The notes: a model not told the origin generated them from the sequence alone. Positions 28,111 through 36,757 are shown, counted from the first letter of the stretch. The stretch is DNA of 64,000 bases from Mesorhizobium sp. SOD10 (GCA_000824805.1 CCNA01000012.1:62001-126000); one strand, 5' to 3'. Program-made: numbers and translations.

Positions 28111-28237
28111 TAGACGGGTTGAGATTCAGGTCAAGCCGAGCCGAACCGGAGCGGAGCGTACGTTCTAGTACGTGAGCACCGGAAGCGCAGGAAGCCGCTA
28201 TTTGCAGGCCGGCCTCACCTGAATATCGACCCGTCTA
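28111..28237 (-). repeat. dispersed foldback repeat, family 2, copy 2
   Basis: About 127 bp with terminal inverted repeats TAGACGGGT (28111-28119) and ACCCGTCTA (28229-28237), extended by ATTCAGGT with ACCTGAAT further in. The interior is the reverse complement of the repeat at 1645-1765. The arms differ from those of copy 1 but are again self-complementary. The TAG stop codon of the neighbouring membrane-protein gene is part of the terminal arm. Confidence 0.85.
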
Positions 28238-28864
28238 GCCGGCGAAGACGACTGCGACGGTCCTGATGCCGTCTTTAGGCACATCCAAGCGGCTGGAAAA
28301 GCCGAATCTTTCGCCGGGCGCCAGGGAACGGTTGGAGGTCCCCAGCCTATAGCGGACGATGTTGGCATTGTTGTCGGTGACGCGGATCTCGAGCGGCGGC
28401 AGCGTTTCCCGCCGCACCCCGTCATTCGCCGCCTCCCCGTCCACGAACAGCACCGGCTTCAAGCCCGACGCATCGATGCGCGACGTCACGCCGGAAATGG
28501 TGAGCGCGCTCGCCGGCGCGGCGGTCGTCCAAAAGGGACTCTGCCGGACCAGCGCATGCCCTCCCGACACCCAGAAGGAGATAAGCGCTATGCCGACGCC
28601 GGCGATCCAGAATATCGGACCGCCGCGTGAAGACCGCGACGGCACGGCCTCCGGCTTACGCAGCATGCCCATGCCTTCGACGGCCGGCGTCGGCGGGCTC
28701 TGCGGCGGGGCCGCCGCCGGCGCCGCGGCAAAACGCGGCAGCACCACATAGTCGGCATCGACGATATCGGCAGCATCGAAAATGACGCGCTCCGCCGCGG
28801 CATTTGTTGCCGGACCGGCCATGATTTCGCCGGAAACAAGGCGCGCGGTTCTCTCGTCAGCCAT
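28235..28864 (-). CDS. DUF3426-like membrane protein
   Basis: 209 residues. A Pro/Ala-rich cytosolic part (about 45-75) leads to one transmembrane helix GPIFWIAGVGIALISFWVSGG at about 82-102 and a periplasmic beta domain whose pattern (LPPLEIRVTDNNANIVRYRL, LAPGERFGFSSRLDVPKDGI) is like DUF3426. The zinc-ribbon normally at the N-terminus of such proteins is missing here. It is divergent from ftsE across a CtrA box, a position typical of this family in Rhizobiales. The function is unknown. Confidence 0.7.
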   Translation of the reverse strand: MADERTARLVSGEIMAGPATNAAAERVIFDAADIVDADYVVLPRFAAAPAAAPPQSPPTPAVEGMGMLRKPEAVPSRSSRGGPIFWIAGVGIALISFWVSGGHALVRQSPFWTTAAPASALTISGVTSRIDASGLKPVLFVDGEAANDGVRRETLPPLEIRVTDNNANIVRYRLGTSNRSLAPGERFGFSSRLDVPKDGIRTVAVVFAG

Positions 28865-28960
28865 TACGGCACCAATGCAGTCTTCGTTTCTTTTGCGTAA
28901 ACGGAATTGGTTAACGCTTCCCCACCGGAATGGCTTTGATGCACACCGAACGTCGCAAAA

Positions 28961-28979
28961 TTAACCGCCGGTTAACCAT
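28961..28979. promoter_or_regulatory. perfect CtrA box upstream of ftsE
   Basis: TTAA (28961-28964), seven bases, then TTAAC (28972-28976) matches the CtrA consensus TTAA-N7-TTAAC exactly, inside a 15-bp palindrome TTAACCG-C-CGGTTAA. It continues into TTAACCAT (28972-28979), the CtrA half-site form. It sits 66-84 bp before the ftsE start and 97 bp from the divergent gene's start. CtrA controls division genes in alphaproteobacteria; use of this site is inference. Confidence 0.65.
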
Positions 28980-29044
28980 GCCGGGGGATGGTCTGTTAAA
29001 GTAGATTGTGGCGCGTCGCCGCCGAAAGTTTCAGGTCGCCGAAC

Positions 29045-29704
29045 GTGATCCGCTTCGAAAATGTCGGCCTCCGCTATGGCATGGGTCCGGAAATCCTCCG
29101 CGACATTTCCCTGCACATTCCGGAGCGCTCCTTTCAGTTCCTGAGCGGCCCTTCGGGCGCCGGCAAGACGACCTTGCTGCGCCTTTTGTTCATGTCGCTG
29201 AAGCCGACACGCGGGCTGATCACCATCTTCGGTAAGGACCGCTCGCGCATCTCGCGCAGCGAGTTGCCGTTGCTGCGCCGCCGCATCGGCGTGGTGTTCC
29301 AGGATTTCCGCCTGCTCGACCATATGACCACCTACGAGAATGTCGCGCTGCCCTTGCGCGTGCGCGGGCGCGAGGAGGCGAGCTACCGCACCGACGTGAC
29401 TGAGCTTCTGAAATGGGTCGGCCTCGGCGACCGCATGCATGTGCTGCCACCGGTGTTGTCGGGCGGCGAGAAGCAGCGCGCCGCGATCGCCCGCGCGCTG
29501 ATCGAACAGCCGGAGATCCTTTTGGCCGACGAGCCCACCGGCAATGTCGACCCGCCGCTGGCGCGCCGTCTGCTCAGGCTTTTCATAGAGCTCAACCGGC
29601 TGGGCACCGCGGTGGTGATCGCCACTCACGACCTTGGCCTGATGGAGCAGGTCGACGCACGACGCATGATTCTGGCCGGCGGAAGGCTGGACGTCTATGA
29701 CTGA
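29045..29704 (+). CDS. ftsE: cell division ATP-binding protein FtsE
   Basis: 219 residues from GTG 29045 (MIRFENVGLRY), the standard length. Walker A GPSGAGKTT starts at residue 35, with signature LSGGEKQRAAIARA, Walker B ILLADEPTGNVD and H-loop IATHDLGL. FtsE and FtsX form an ABC-type complex at the septum that activates peptidoglycan hydrolases. It overlaps ftsX by 8 bp. Confidence 0.94.
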   Translation: MIRFENVGLRYGMGPEILRDISLHIPERSFQFLSGPSGAGKTTLLRLLFMSLKPTRGLITIFGKDRSRISRSELPLLRRRIGVVFQDFRLLDHMTTYENVALPLRVRGREEASYRTDVTELLKWVGLGDRMHVLPPVLSGGEKQRAAIARALIEQPEILLADEPTGNVDPPLARRLLRLFIELNRLGTAVVIATHDLGLMEQVDARRMILAGGRLDVYD

Positions 29705-30683
29705 CCTTCCGGCCGATCACCTCCATGAGGGAGCCGAGACGCCGGCCACGGTCCGGCGTGTGCAGCGCAAGACGGCGCCGATCGTGCCGGCTCAGAACAT
29801 CGCCGGCCGGGCGCTGGTGCTGGTCATCGCCATCATGACCTTCCTGTCCTGCCTCACCTTCGGCGCCGTGACGCTGGTGCGCGATACCGCGTCGAACTGG
29901 GAGAACCAGATCTCGCGTGAGGCGACGATCCAGATCAAGCCCGCCGACGGTCTCGACATGGACGCGGCCCTTGCGCAGGCCTCGCAGATCGCCAGCGAGT
30001 TCCCCGGCGTGAAGGGCACCAAGATCATCGACCGCGACGCGACGGCGCGCCTTCTGGAGCCATGGCTGGGCAGCGGCCTCAACATCGACGAGCTGCCGGT
30101 GCCGCGCCTTATCATCGTCACCATCGACGAGGCCAGCCCGCCGGACTTCGCCGCCATGCGCGCCGCCATCACGCCCAAGATCCCGACCGCCGCGCTCGAC
30201 GACCATCGCACCTGGGTCGACCGCCTGGTCGCCATGGCGCACACGACGGTGACGATCGGCATCGCCGTTTTGGTGCTGATGCTGTCGGCGACGGTGCTGA
30301 CGGTGGTGTTCGCCACACGCGGCGCCATGGCCGGCAACGGCCATATCATCGAGGTGTTGCATTTCGTCGGCGCCGAGGCGCGCTTCATCGCGCGCGAGTT
30401 CCGCTGGCATTTCCTGGTCACCGGCATGAAGGGCGCGGCCGCCGGCGGCGCTCTGGCGATCGCCGTCTTCATCGTCTTTTCCTGGTGGTCGTCGCGCAAT
30501 ATGGCCACGCCCCAGGCCGATCAGGCGACCGCTTTGTTCGGCAATTTCGCCATCGGTTCGGCCGGTTATTTCGGGGTCGGCCTGATGGTGCTGGTGATCG
30601 GCGCGCTGACCGCGGCCACGTCGCATGCGACTGTCGTCGCCTATCTCAGCGACATCGACGTTCGCCAGCCGGATGCGGGCTGA
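29697..30683 (+). CDS. ftsX: cell division protein FtsX
   Basis: 328 residues, four transmembrane segments: one after the cytosolic N-terminus (about 40-62) and three in the C-terminal half (about 183-207, 241-263, 297-320). The large periplasmic loop between the first two is where FtsX binds hydrolase activators. The conserved segment HIIEVLHFVGAEARFIAREFRWHFL precedes the third helix. Translationally coupled to ftsE. Confidence 0.92.
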   Translation: MTDLPADHLHEGAETPATVRRVQRKTAPIVPAQNIAGRALVLVIAIMTFLSCLTFGAVTLVRDTASNWENQISREATIQIKPADGLDMDAALAQASQIASEFPGVKGTKIIDRDATARLLEPWLGSGLNIDELPVPRLIIVTIDEASPPDFAAMRAAITPKIPTAALDDHRTWVDRLVAMAHTTVTIGIAVLVLMLSATVLTVVFATRGAMAGNGHIIEVLHFVGAEARFIAREFRWHFLVTGMKGAAAGGALAIAVFIVFSWWSSRNMATPQADQATALFGNFAIGSAGYFGVGLMVLVIGALTAATSHATVVAYLSDIDVRQPDAG

Positions 30684-30805
30684 CGATGAGCTCAAACCGA
30701 AAACCGTCCCAAGGCGTTGTATACACACGAGACAACGATCACACACGGGATACTTGCCGTAACGCAATGTGCGCCGTCCCGCCTATCAATGGGGCCATTT
30801 CGGAG

Positions 30806-30834
30806 TTAACCATTAGAAGCTTTCAGGATTAACC
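30806..30834 (+). promoter_or_regulatory. two TTAACC half-sites before the ydcF-type gene
   Basis: GTTAACCAT at 30805-30813 and ATTAACCTG at about 30828-30836 are CtrA-type half-sites 23 bp apart, the second ending only a few bases from the gene start. They resemble the site before ftsE but do not make a full TTAA-N7-TTAA box, so this is weak. Confidence 0.25.
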
Positions 30835-30839
30835 TGGGG

Positions 30840-31568
30840 ATGATGGAAGCGCGGGATTCTATCGAGACGGCTGGACGGATGCCGGCGATGCCCATGCGCA
30901 GCGCTGTCCCCGCCGGTTTCGGCCGTCTGCGGCTCGCTTTGCGCGTCTGCGGTTTCGTGGTTCTTGCCGCGCTGGTGCTTTTTGCCGGCGGCTTCGGCTG
31001 GTTTGCCGACAAGGTCAGCCACATGACGACCCCGACCAATCCGGCCAGGGCCGACGCTATCATCGTGCTCACCGGCGGTCAGTCGCGGCTCGACGCGGCG
31101 ATGGACCTGCTGGCCTCCGGCAAGGGCGAACGATTGCTGATCAGCGGCGTCCACCCGTCGGCCACCAGGCGCCAGCTGCAGGCGGCGATGGGCGGCGACA
31201 AGCAGCTCTTCTCCTGCTGCGTCGACATCGACCGCGCCGCTCTCGACACCATCGGCAATGCCGAGGAAAGCGCCAAATGGGTGGAGAACCACGCCTATGG
31301 CAGCATCATCGTTGTCACCAACAACTACCACATGCCGCGCAGCCTGCTCGAGATGAGCCGGCTACTGCATGGCGCGCGCCTGGAGCCCTATCCGGTGGTC
31401 AACACCAATCTCGGCAATGGCGGTTGGCTGACCAAGCCGGAAGCGCTGCGCGTGCTGCTGACCGAATACAGCAAATATGTGCTGTCGCTGGCGCGCGGCT
31501 TCCTGCCGCTTCGTGCGACGCCTCAGGGCGTCACGCTGGCGGAAGCATCGACTGCGGTGAAGAACTAA
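30840..31568 (+). CDS. YdcF/SanA-like DUF218 membrane protein
   Basis: 242 residues with one N-terminal membrane segment (about 33-53) and a DUF218 domain: ARADAIIVLTGGQSRLDAAMDLL, then ERLLISGVHPSA, ETIGNAEESA-like acid patch, and VVTNNYHMPRSLLEM. Family members (SanA, YdcF, ElyC) act at the envelope in peptidoglycan or lipid carrier use. It is 156 bp after ftsX. In related genomes this gene is usually followed directly by plsC, here displaced 1.9 kb away. Confidence 0.82.
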   Translation: MMEARDSIETAGRMPAMPMRSAVPAGFGRLRLALRVCGFVVLAALVLFAGGFGWFADKVSHMTTPTNPARADAIIVLTGGQSRLDAAMDLLASGKGERLLISGVHPSATRRQLQAAMGGDKQLFSCCVDIDRAALDTIGNAEESAKWVENHAYGSIIVVTNNYHMPRSLLEMSRLLHGARLEPYPVVNTNLGNGGWLTKPEALRVLLTEYSKYVLSLARGFLPLRATPQGVTLAEASTAVKN

Positions 31569-32188
31569 ATTTTAGCCGCCGCACTATCGCGCAAGCGGGC
31601 AATCTCCTGCTCCAGGCCGGCTATGCGCCGGTCGCGCTCGGCCAGCGCGGCCGCGACATCCGCCGCCTCGAAACGCTGGGGGATGTGCTGCGGGCAATTG
31701 GCATCCCAGGCCGTGGCCGTGAACAGGATCGCCTGCTCCGGCCGCGCCTTGTAGTCCGCCGGCATCAGCCTCGTTATCAGCTCCGGGACATTTTCGACGA
31801 CCCGCGCCCTGCCCCAGATCTTGATGCGCTGCCTGAGCATGTAGTCGATCAGGAATAGAAAGGCCCGGTCGTTGTCCTCCAGATTGCCCTGGGTGACGAA
31901 CTGCCGGTTGCCGGAAAAATCGGCAAAGCCGATCACCTGCTCATCCAGCACCTTGAGGAAGCCGGCCGGCCCGCCGCGATGCTGGATGTAGGGCTGGCCT
32001 TCGGCGTTTGCCGTCGCCAGGAACACGCTGGTCTGCGCTTCGATGAAGGCGGCGAGGTCCGGCGTGATCGTTGCCCGCCAGCCGCCGCGCTGCTCGACCC
32101 GCGCATAGGACTCGCGCGAACCCTTGCGGGACTGGATGGCCTTGACGGTCGGCGTGAAGGCGACGTCGCTGGTGGTGAATTCATTCAT
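31565..32188 (-). CDS. pyridoxamine 5'-phosphate oxidase-family protein
   Basis: 207 residues. The flavin-binding split barrel shows SVFLATANAEGQPYIQHRGGP at about 53-73 and FADFSGNRQFVTQGNLEDND, which together mark the general stress/PNPOx-like group. The C-terminus is a helical tail with heptad-like spacing (ERDRRIAGLEQEIARLRDSA), probably a short coiled coil. The electron acceptor is unknown. It is divergent from a LysR gene 214 bp away and its stop overlaps the convergent ydcF-type gene by 4 bp. Confidence 0.82.
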   Translation of the reverse strand: MNEFTTSDVAFTPTVKAIQSRKGSRESYARVEQRGGWRATITPDLAAFIEAQTSVFLATANAEGQPYIQHRGGPAGFLKVLDEQVIGFADFSGNRQFVTQGNLEDNDRAFLFLIDYMLRQRIKIWGRARVVENVPELITRLMPADYKARPEQAILFTATAWDANCPQHIPQRFEAADVAAALAERDRRIAGLEQEIARLRDSAAAKI

Positions 32189-32200
32189 GCCGGCGCTCCT

Positions 32201-32316
32201 AGAGCATGATGCCGAAAAGTGTGAAGCGGTTTTCGGACGACATCATGCTCTATCTCTTTGATTTAGAGACGGATTCAGATTTCAGGTCGATTCGACCTGA
32301 AATCATCCGGCTCTAG
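32201..32316 (+). repeat. foldback repeat, family 1, with adjoining palindrome
   Basis: The core at 32201-32250 has outer arms GAGCATGATG/CATCATGCTC, inner arms CCGAAAA/TTTTCGG and loop GTGTGAAGCGG. It continues into a second hairpin: ATTTCAGGTCG and CGACCTGAAAT form an 11-bp stem with loop ATT at about 32279-32303. It lies between the divergent PNPOx and LysR genes and starts 12 bp upstream of the PNPOx start codon. Confidence 0.9.
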
Positions 32317-32365
32317 GCAGGATCGCACGTCATTTAGCCTCTTCCGAAAATCGGATGTAGAGAGC

Positions 32366-32390
32366 ATATTTGGAACTCATCCTTCCATAT
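32366..32390. promoter_or_regulatory. candidate LysR operator
   Basis: An imperfect dyad, ATATTTGGAA (32366-32375) against TTCCATAT (32383-32390), lies 13-37 bp before the LysR start. A site of this shape between divergent genes suits LysR autoregulation and control of the PNPOx gene; the fit is only moderate. Confidence 0.3.
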
Positions 32391-32402
32391 TTCGGGAGAA
32401 TA

Positions 32403-33305
32403 ATGGACCGCCTCGACGCCATGTCGCTGTTCGTCGCCACGGTGGAGGCCGGCAGCCTATCCGCCGCGGCGCGGCGCGCGAGCGTGCCGCTGGCGACCGT
32501 CAGCAGAAAACTTTCCGAACTGGAGAAGCACTTGGGGACGCGCCTGCTCAACCGCTCGACGCGGCGCCTGACGCTGACCGATGCCGGCCAGACCTATCTT
32601 GCCGCCTGCCGCCGTATCCTCGACGAGGTGAGCGAAGCCGAACGCATAGCGGCCGGCGAATATTCGAGCCCGACCGGCGAGTTGGTCATCACGGCGCCGG
32701 TCGTCTTCGGGCGCCTGCATGTCTTGCCGGTGATCACCGGTTTTCTCGCCGTCTATCCGCAAGTGGACGTCCGCCTGACCTTGTCTGACCGGATCACCCA
32801 ACTGGTCGAGGAGCATATCGATTTGGCCGTACGCATCGGCGAGTTGCCGGATTCGGCCATGGTCGCGATCCGCGTCGGCTCGATCCGCCGCATCGTCTGC
32901 GCAAGTCCCGCCTATCTCGCCATGCATGGCACGCCGGAGCAACCGCCGGAGCTGGCGGGCCACAACTGCATCACCTTCGAAGGTCTTACCGCTCCCGCGA
33001 CATGGAGCTTCGGGACAGGCAAGGCGGAAATCACGGTTCCGGTCCGCTCGCGGCTGCAGGTGAACACCGCCGAGGCGGCGATCGATGCCGCGATCGCTGG
33101 CCTCGGCCTGACGAAAGTTCTCTCCTATCAGGCCGATGCCGCCGTGCGCGCCGGCGCGCTGCGGGTGGTGCTGGAGCCGTTCGAGCCGCCGCCCTGGCCG
33201 GTAAGCCTTGTCCATGCCGGCCGGGGCCGGCTGCCGGTGAAGCTGCGCGCCTTCCTCGATTTCGCCGCGCCGCGCCTGAAGGAACGGCTGGCGCGGTCAC
33301 TTTAA
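32403..33305 (+). CDS. LysR-family transcriptional regulator
   Basis: 300 residues from ATG 32403, with GGGAG upstream. Helix-turn-helix residues 1-60: MDRLDAMSLFVATVEAG, SLSAAARRASVPLATVSRKL and ELEKHLGTRLLNRSTRRLTL, then an effector domain beginning near TGELVITAPVVFGR. This is the CrgA-like branch of LysR proteins. It is divergent from the PNPOx gene, its likely target. Confidence 0.88.
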   Translation: MDRLDAMSLFVATVEAGSLSAAARRASVPLATVSRKLSELEKHLGTRLLNRSTRRLTLTDAGQTYLAACRRILDEVSEAERIAAGEYSSPTGELVITAPVVFGRLHVLPVITGFLAVYPQVDVRLTLSDRITQLVEEHIDLAVRIGELPDSAMVAIRVGSIRRIVCASPAYLAMHGTPEQPPELAGHNCITFEGLTAPATWSFGTGKAEITVPVRSRLQVNTAEAAIDAAIAGLGLTKVLSYQADAAVRAGALRVVLEPFEPPPWPVSLVHAGRGRLPVKLRAFLDFAAPRLKERLARSL

Positions 33306-33465
33306 GCAATTCGAGGAAAAGCATCGCGGTCAGGTTCGGCGACTTCGCAGTAACCCTCCGTCCGAAATTGCGGCAAACAAGAGTGGCCGGCATTCGACCA
33401 CCGTGCCGTTTCCTTTTTGCCGCCGCTTGGTGTAACCAACGCACACTTCCTCACGGGCCCCTTGC

Positions 33466-34260
33466 ATGCTCATCATCCGCTCGCTGGCATTCAACCTCGT
33501 TTTCTATCTCAGCCTGATCGTTCAGATGATCTTCTGGACGCCTTTCTATTTCCTGTCGCCGCGCCACCGCGCCTGGTTCGTGCCGAAATTCTGGTCGCGC
33601 ACCTCGATGTGGCTCTATGACAAGATCGCCGCGACGAAAAGCGAGATCACCGGTGTCGAGAACCTGCCCGAAGGCTCCTTCATCCTGGCGCCCAAGCACC
33701 AGTCCTTCTGGGACGCGATCGCCTTCTTCCCCTATCTCGACGACGCGCTCTACATCCTGAAGCGCGAGCTGACCTGGATCCCCTTCTTTGGCTGGTACAT
33801 CATGAAGATGCGCATGATCCCGGTCGATCGCGGCAGCCGTTCGAAAGCGCTGAAGGCGGTCGTCGTCGCGACAAGGCAGGAGATGAACCGCAATCCGCGC
33901 CAGCTCATCATCTACCCAGAAGGCACCCGCCGCCCGCCAGGCGCCGAGCCGTCCTACAAATACGGCATCGTCGAGCTCTACACGCAGCTCGGCGTTCCCG
34001 TGGTCCCGGTGGCTCATGTCGCGGGCCTCTACTGGCCGCGCCGCAAGTTCATGCGCTATCCGGGCACCATCAAGGCCCGTTTCTTGCCCGCGATCCCGCC
34101 TGGGCTCGGCAAGGAGGAATTCATGCAGCGGCTGATCGGCGAAACCGAAGCCGCCTGCGATCAGCTTTTGGTCGAGGCGGCGCAAGCGCCGAACCCGCCG
34201 CCCATGCCGCCGACCGCGGTCAAGCGCCTGGCCGAACTCGGCATAACCGCGAAGTCCTGA
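33466..34260 (+). CDS. plsC: 1-acylglycerol-3-phosphate O-acyltransferase
   Basis: 264 residues with an N-terminal membrane helix (about 5-27). The acyltransferase block HQSFWD (HX4D, residues 78-83) and the PEGTR motif (151-155) are intact, with ILKRELTWIPFFGWYIM and IPVDRG between them. It acylates lysophosphatidic acid to phosphatidic acid in membrane lipid synthesis. The Pro-rich tail is not conserved. It probably has its own promoter in the 160-bp gap after the LysR gene, where I see no distinct element. Confidence 0.9.
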   Translation: MLIIRSLAFNLVFYLSLIVQMIFWTPFYFLSPRHRAWFVPKFWSRTSMWLYDKIAATKSEITGVENLPEGSFILAPKHQSFWDAIAFFPYLDDALYILKRELTWIPFFGWYIMKMRMIPVDRGSRSKALKAVVVATRQEMNRNPRQLIIYPEGTRRPPGAEPSYKYGIVELYTQLGVPVVPVAHVAGLYWPRRKFMRYPGTIKARFLPAIPPGLGKEEFMQRLIGETEAACDQLLVEAAQAPNPPPMPPTAVKRLAELGITAKS

Positions 34261-34264
34261 TCGG

Positions 34265-34885
34265 TTACCGCAGCGCCGCCAGCAGAGTTGTCAGCACCAG
34301 CGTCGCCGCAAACACCAGATTGATGATCCGCGACGTCAGCGGATGGCGCAGGAACCGCGCGAAAGCCGTTCCGGCGAGCAGCCACACGACATGGATGGCG
34401 ACGATCATCGCGGTAAGCACCAGCAGTCTGGTGGAAACGCCGAGCGGATCGTCCTGCGAGGCGGCGCCGGCGAAGACGGCGGCGATCGCCACATAGGCTT
34501 TCGGATTGGCGACGGCGAGCATGAAGCCGCCGGGAAAATCGGGCTTCGTCGCCGTGCTGCCACGCTCGGCCAATGGCGACGCGGTCGCAATCCTGAAGGC
34601 GAGATAAAGGATGTAGGCGGCCGAAAGAATCGCCAGCACCATGGCTAGGCCGGGGATCGAGGCGAGCATGCCGACGATGCCTGCGGCGACGACCAGAAGC
34701 ACGGCGATGGTTCCAAGAACCACGCCCCATGTGTAACTCAGCGAAGCGCGCAGACCGAAAGCCGCGCCGACCGCGGTCACGCTGATAGTCGCGGGTCCCG
34801 GGCTGCCCATGACGACCGTCGCCGCCAGCACCAGCGCCAGTATTTGCTGCCAGGGCTGCGCTCCAGACAGAGCTTCTCCGGTCAT
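34265..34885 (-). CDS. LysE/RhtB-family amino acid exporter
   Basis: 206 residues, about six membrane segments, with the family N-terminal pattern VMGSPGPATISVTAVGAAFG near residue 25 and AVANPKAYVAIAAVFAG near 123. Start MTGEALS at 34885 with GAGG just upstream. The exported substrate (homoserine, threonine or lysine type) cannot be told. It is convergent with plsC, 4 bp apart. Confidence 0.87.
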   Translation of the reverse strand: MTGEALSGAQPWQQILALVLAATVVMGSPGPATISVTAVGAAFGLRASLSYTWGVVLGTIAVLLVVAAGIVGMLASIPGLAMVLAILSAAYILYLAFRIATASPLAERGSTATKPDFPGGFMLAVANPKAYVAIAAVFAGAASQDDPLGVSTRLLVLTAMIVAIHVVWLLAGTAFARFLRHPLTSRIINLVFAATLVLTTLLAALR

Positions 34886-34985
34886 GCCGAACCTCAATTC
34901 CTGCCGCGTTGCGGCAAGGAACTATCGCGAGGTTCCTGCATGGTCTTGGACGATCGTGCGCGGACTTGCCTGACCGGGCGTGTTG

Positions 34986-35933
34986 CTAGGAGCTGGCGCG
35001 ATCGAGGGCGGCGATGTCATCCGCTGAAAGCTTGAGCGATGCGGCGCGGATCAAACTGTCCATCTGGGCCGGCGTCGTGGCGCTGGCGATCGGGGCAGCG
35101 ATGCCCGGACGCGCGATGATCCAGGCCAGCGCCACTTCCGCCTGCTTTGCCGAATGGCGCTCGGCCACGGCATCGAGCGCGGCAAGGATGCGCATGCCGC
35201 GCTCGTTGAGATAGCCGGCCACGCCCTCGCCGCGCGCGCTTTGGCCGAGATCGGCCTTGCTGCGGTATTTGCCGCTCAAAAATCCCTTGGCCAGGCTGAA
35301 ATAGGTGATGACGCCGATATCCTCGGCCTTGCAGAGGTCGAGCAGCGGCCCGTCGAGCGAGGAGCGGTCGTACAGATTGTATTCAGGCTGCAGAACCTCG
35401 TAGCGCGGCAGGCTGCGCAGGCTGGCGACGTCGAGCGCGGCGCGTAGCTGTCCGGCATCGAGATTGGAGCAGCCGGGATAGCGGATCTTGCCCTTTTCGA
35501 GCAGGCGCTGATAGGCGCCGAGCGTTTCCTCATAGGGCGTGGCCGGATCGGGCCAGTGCGACAGGTAGAGGTCGATGACATCGACCTGCAGCCGCTTCAG
35601 CGACGCGTCGACCGCCTTTTCGATATAGGCGGCGGAGAGGTCCTTCTTGCCTTGCCCCATGTCGGAGCCGACCTTGGTGATGACGATGACCTTGTCGCGG
35701 TTGCCGCGGCTCTTCATCCAATTGCCGATGATGGTTTCCGATTCGCCGCCCTTGTTGCCGGGAACCCAGCGCGAATAGGAATCGGCCGTATCGATGGCGT
35801 TCAGGCCCGCGCCGACGAACCGGTCGAGCAGGTCGAAGGAGGTCTTCTCGTCGGCGGTCCAGCCGAAGACGTTGCCGCCCAGGACCAGCGGCGCGATGAA
35901 AAGATCGGTTCGACCGAGACGACGTTTCTGCAA
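34986..35933 (-). CDS. aldo/keto reductase
   Basis: 315 residues if translation starts at TTG 35933, which has GGAG at a good distance and gives the usual MQKRRLGRTDL start; in-frame extension to 35972 is possible. The catalytic tetrad is present: D and Y in AIDTADSYSRW, K in VITKVGSD and H in LYLSHWPDP. NADPH-dependent reduction of carbonyls; closest by eye to the Tas/YajO-type group. The C-terminus ends ALDRASS. Confidence 0.87.
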   Translation of the reverse strand: MQKRRLGRTDLFIAPLVLGGNVFGWTADEKTSFDLLDRFVGAGLNAIDTADSYSRWVPGNKGGESETIIGNWMKSRGNRDKVIVITKVGSDMGQGKKDLSAAYIEKAVDASLKRLQVDVIDLYLSHWPDPATPYEETLGAYQRLLEKGKIRYPGCSNLDAGQLRAALDVASLRSLPRYEVLQPEYNLYDRSSLDGPLLDLCKAEDIGVITYFSLAKGFLSGKYRSKADLGQSARGEGVAGYLNERGMRILAALDAVAERHSAKQAEVALAWIIARPGIAAPIASATTPAQMDSLIRAASLKLSADDIAALDRASS

Positions 35934-36047
35934 GACTGATCTCCATTGTGCTGGAACGGGCCTGACGCCCATGGGATGGGATGCCGCTAAGCTAGGTCGT
36001 GGCCGACCGAGGTCAAAGGCATGGCTTTGCTTTTTGATCGGACCAGA

Positions 36048-36091
36048 GCAATTCCAGCAAAAGTGCGTCGCGGTTTTGCGTCCGGAATTGC
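36048..36091 (+). repeat. foldback repeat, family 1, divergent arms
   Basis: Outer arms GCAATTCC (36048-36055) and GGAATTGC (36084-36091), inner arms GCAAAA and TTTTGC, loop GTGCGTCGCGG. The loop, the AAAAGTG/CGGTTTT boundary and the TAAACAAAAAAG tail match other copies while both arm pairs have changed together. It lies between chaC and the aldo/keto reductase gene, 19 bp after the chaC stop. Confidence 0.85.
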
Positions 36092-36109
36092 GTAAACAAA
36101 AAAGGCCCC

Positions 36110-36631
36110 TTACGAAGGCGCGACCTGGCGGCCCACTTCCTCCAGCCAGTGATCGCGGATTCCCAGCGCCTCGAGATGCTCGAGCGTGCTCAAGACATAG
36201 TCCTCGTTCCGCCCGGATTGGCCGACGGCGCCGCGAACGAGTTCCGCCGCGTGACCGGCGTCGAGCGCGCCGGCATATTGCTCATGCTGCCGGTCGACGA
36301 TATAGGCGACCGCCTCTACCATGCCGCCGCCATCCAGCCGGATGTCGAGCACGCGTTCAAGATAGACGCTGGTCACCAGCTCGCGCTCGCGCAGATAGGA
36401 AAGCACCTCGTCGCGCAAATTGCCGGGGACACGATAAGCCAGGCCGATGCAGGAGCCGCCCCGGTCGAGACCGAGCACCAGGCCCGGCCGTCCGCGGGTG
36501 CCGCGATGCACGAAGGAATAGACGCAAAGCGAGCGGCGATAGCCGTAAAGCCGGGCACGGCGCGTCTCGACATGGGCAAATCCGGGCCGCCAGATCAGCG
36601 ACCCATAGCCAAAAACCCAAAAATCGCCCAT
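36110..36631 (-). CDS. chaC: glutathione-specific gamma-glutamylcyclotransferase (ChaC)
   Basis: 173 residues starting MGDFWVFGYGSLIW; the YGSL motif is the family signature for binding the gamma-glutamyl group. LREREL near residue 80 supplies the catalytic glutamate region. It degrades glutathione to 5-oxoproline and Cys-Gly. Divergent from the DUF2125 gene with 126 bp between, and the foldback repeat follows its stop. Confidence 0.88.
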   Translation of the reverse strand: MGDFWVFGYGSLIWRPGFAHVETRRARLYGYRRSLCVYSFVHRGTRGRPGLVLGLDRGGSCIGLAYRVPGNLRDEVLSYLRERELVTSVYLERVLDIRLDGGGMVEAVAYIVDRQHEQYAGALDAGHAAELVRGAVGQSGRNEDYVLSTLEHLEALGIRDHWLEEVGRQVAPS

Positions 36632-36757
36632 ATCGCCAAGCCTGATCGCATTCGAGTGAACGACACCGCACCGCCGGAGTGCTTCTTCTGTCCCGCGCTC
36701 TTTCGCGTAAGAGTGAACCGCCCGCTCGCCACATGAGGGGTTACCGAGAGCCGCAGC

